Shown here: positions 22,507 to 24,426 of the stretch, in pieces
Numbering within the stretch: position 1 is the stretch's first letter
Layout of the letters: the number at the start of each line of letters is the position of its first letter
DNA from: Streptosporangiaceae bacterium
Lineage (GTDB): Bacteria; Actinomycetota; Actinomycetes; Streptosporangiales; Streptosporangiaceae
NCBI GenBank assembly: GCA_030040475.1
Contig: JASHTQ010000203.1
Coordinates: 1-24,426, forward strand
Length of the DNA: 24,426 nt
Direction: 5' to 3'
The notes under the pieces: model-generated
Databases searched by the model: none
What the model was told of the DNA's origin: nothing
What the model saw: the letters and a program-made list of their open reading frames with translations, nothing else
Made by a program: the position numbers and the translations under genes

Positions 22507-24426
<1,920 letters not shown>

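Overview
The window is very GC-rich, codes densely with G/C at third codon positions, uses GTG starts and ATGA/GTGA overlaps, and ends in the first codons of a geosmin synthase. Together these point to a filamentous actinomycete (Streptomyces/Streptosporangiales-like). I see no rRNA, tRNA, CRISPR array or transposase. All assignments come from reading the sequence; no database search was run.

Layout, left to right. (1) 1-767, minus: N-terminal part of an APC-family amino-acid permease, cut by the window edge. (2) 963-2726, minus: a nucleotidyltransferase-fold protein followed by a metallophosphoesterase, a probable two-gene operon. (3) 2918-7722, minus: two tandem paralogous NB-ARC/STAND NTPases with 42-residue TPR arrays. 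The upstream copy is shortened at its C-terminus, and an AT-richer spacer follows it. (4) 8018-9484, plus: an NCS1 nucleobase permease. A 21-bp-period repeat array lies between it and the second NTPase. (5) 9494-10770, minus: a tandem-YbjQ protein translationally coupled to a VOC-fold protein. (6) 10771-11162: a gene-free stretch with an exact 10-bp inverted repeat and six DnaA-box-like 9-mers in one orientation. (7) 11163-12815, plus: a degenerate Nudix protein, then a DapF-like epimerase. (8) 12826-15716, minus: OmpR-type response regulator, histidine kinase and lipid kinase, probably one operon. (9) 15925-17490, minus: a secreted protein with He_PIG and IPT/TIG domains, preceded by a possible 34-codon ORF with a strong ribosome binding site. 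(10) 17847-20067, plus: an FtsX/MacB-type ABC permease and its ATPase. (11) 20021-24153, minus: pgi-gnd-zwf, an operon for glucose-6-phosphate and pentose-phosphate metabolism. (12) 24300 to the end, plus: start of geosmin synthase.

The most informative hidden signal is a 19-bp direct-repeat site (GTTGCAC-N4-GTTACACC, half-sites 11 bp apart). It occurs once upstream of the response-regulator gene and once, with 17 of 19 bases identical, between the small ORF/secreted protein and the ABC transporter. This is the geometry of an OmpR-family binding site. It suggests that the two-component system controls itself, the ABC exporter and perhaps the secreted Ig-like protein: a self-contained envelope-response module. 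Other items worth checking are the DnaA-box-like cluster far from any visible dnaA, the 21-bp phased repeats, the NB-ARC/TPR pair and the nucleotidyltransferase-phosphoesterase pair.
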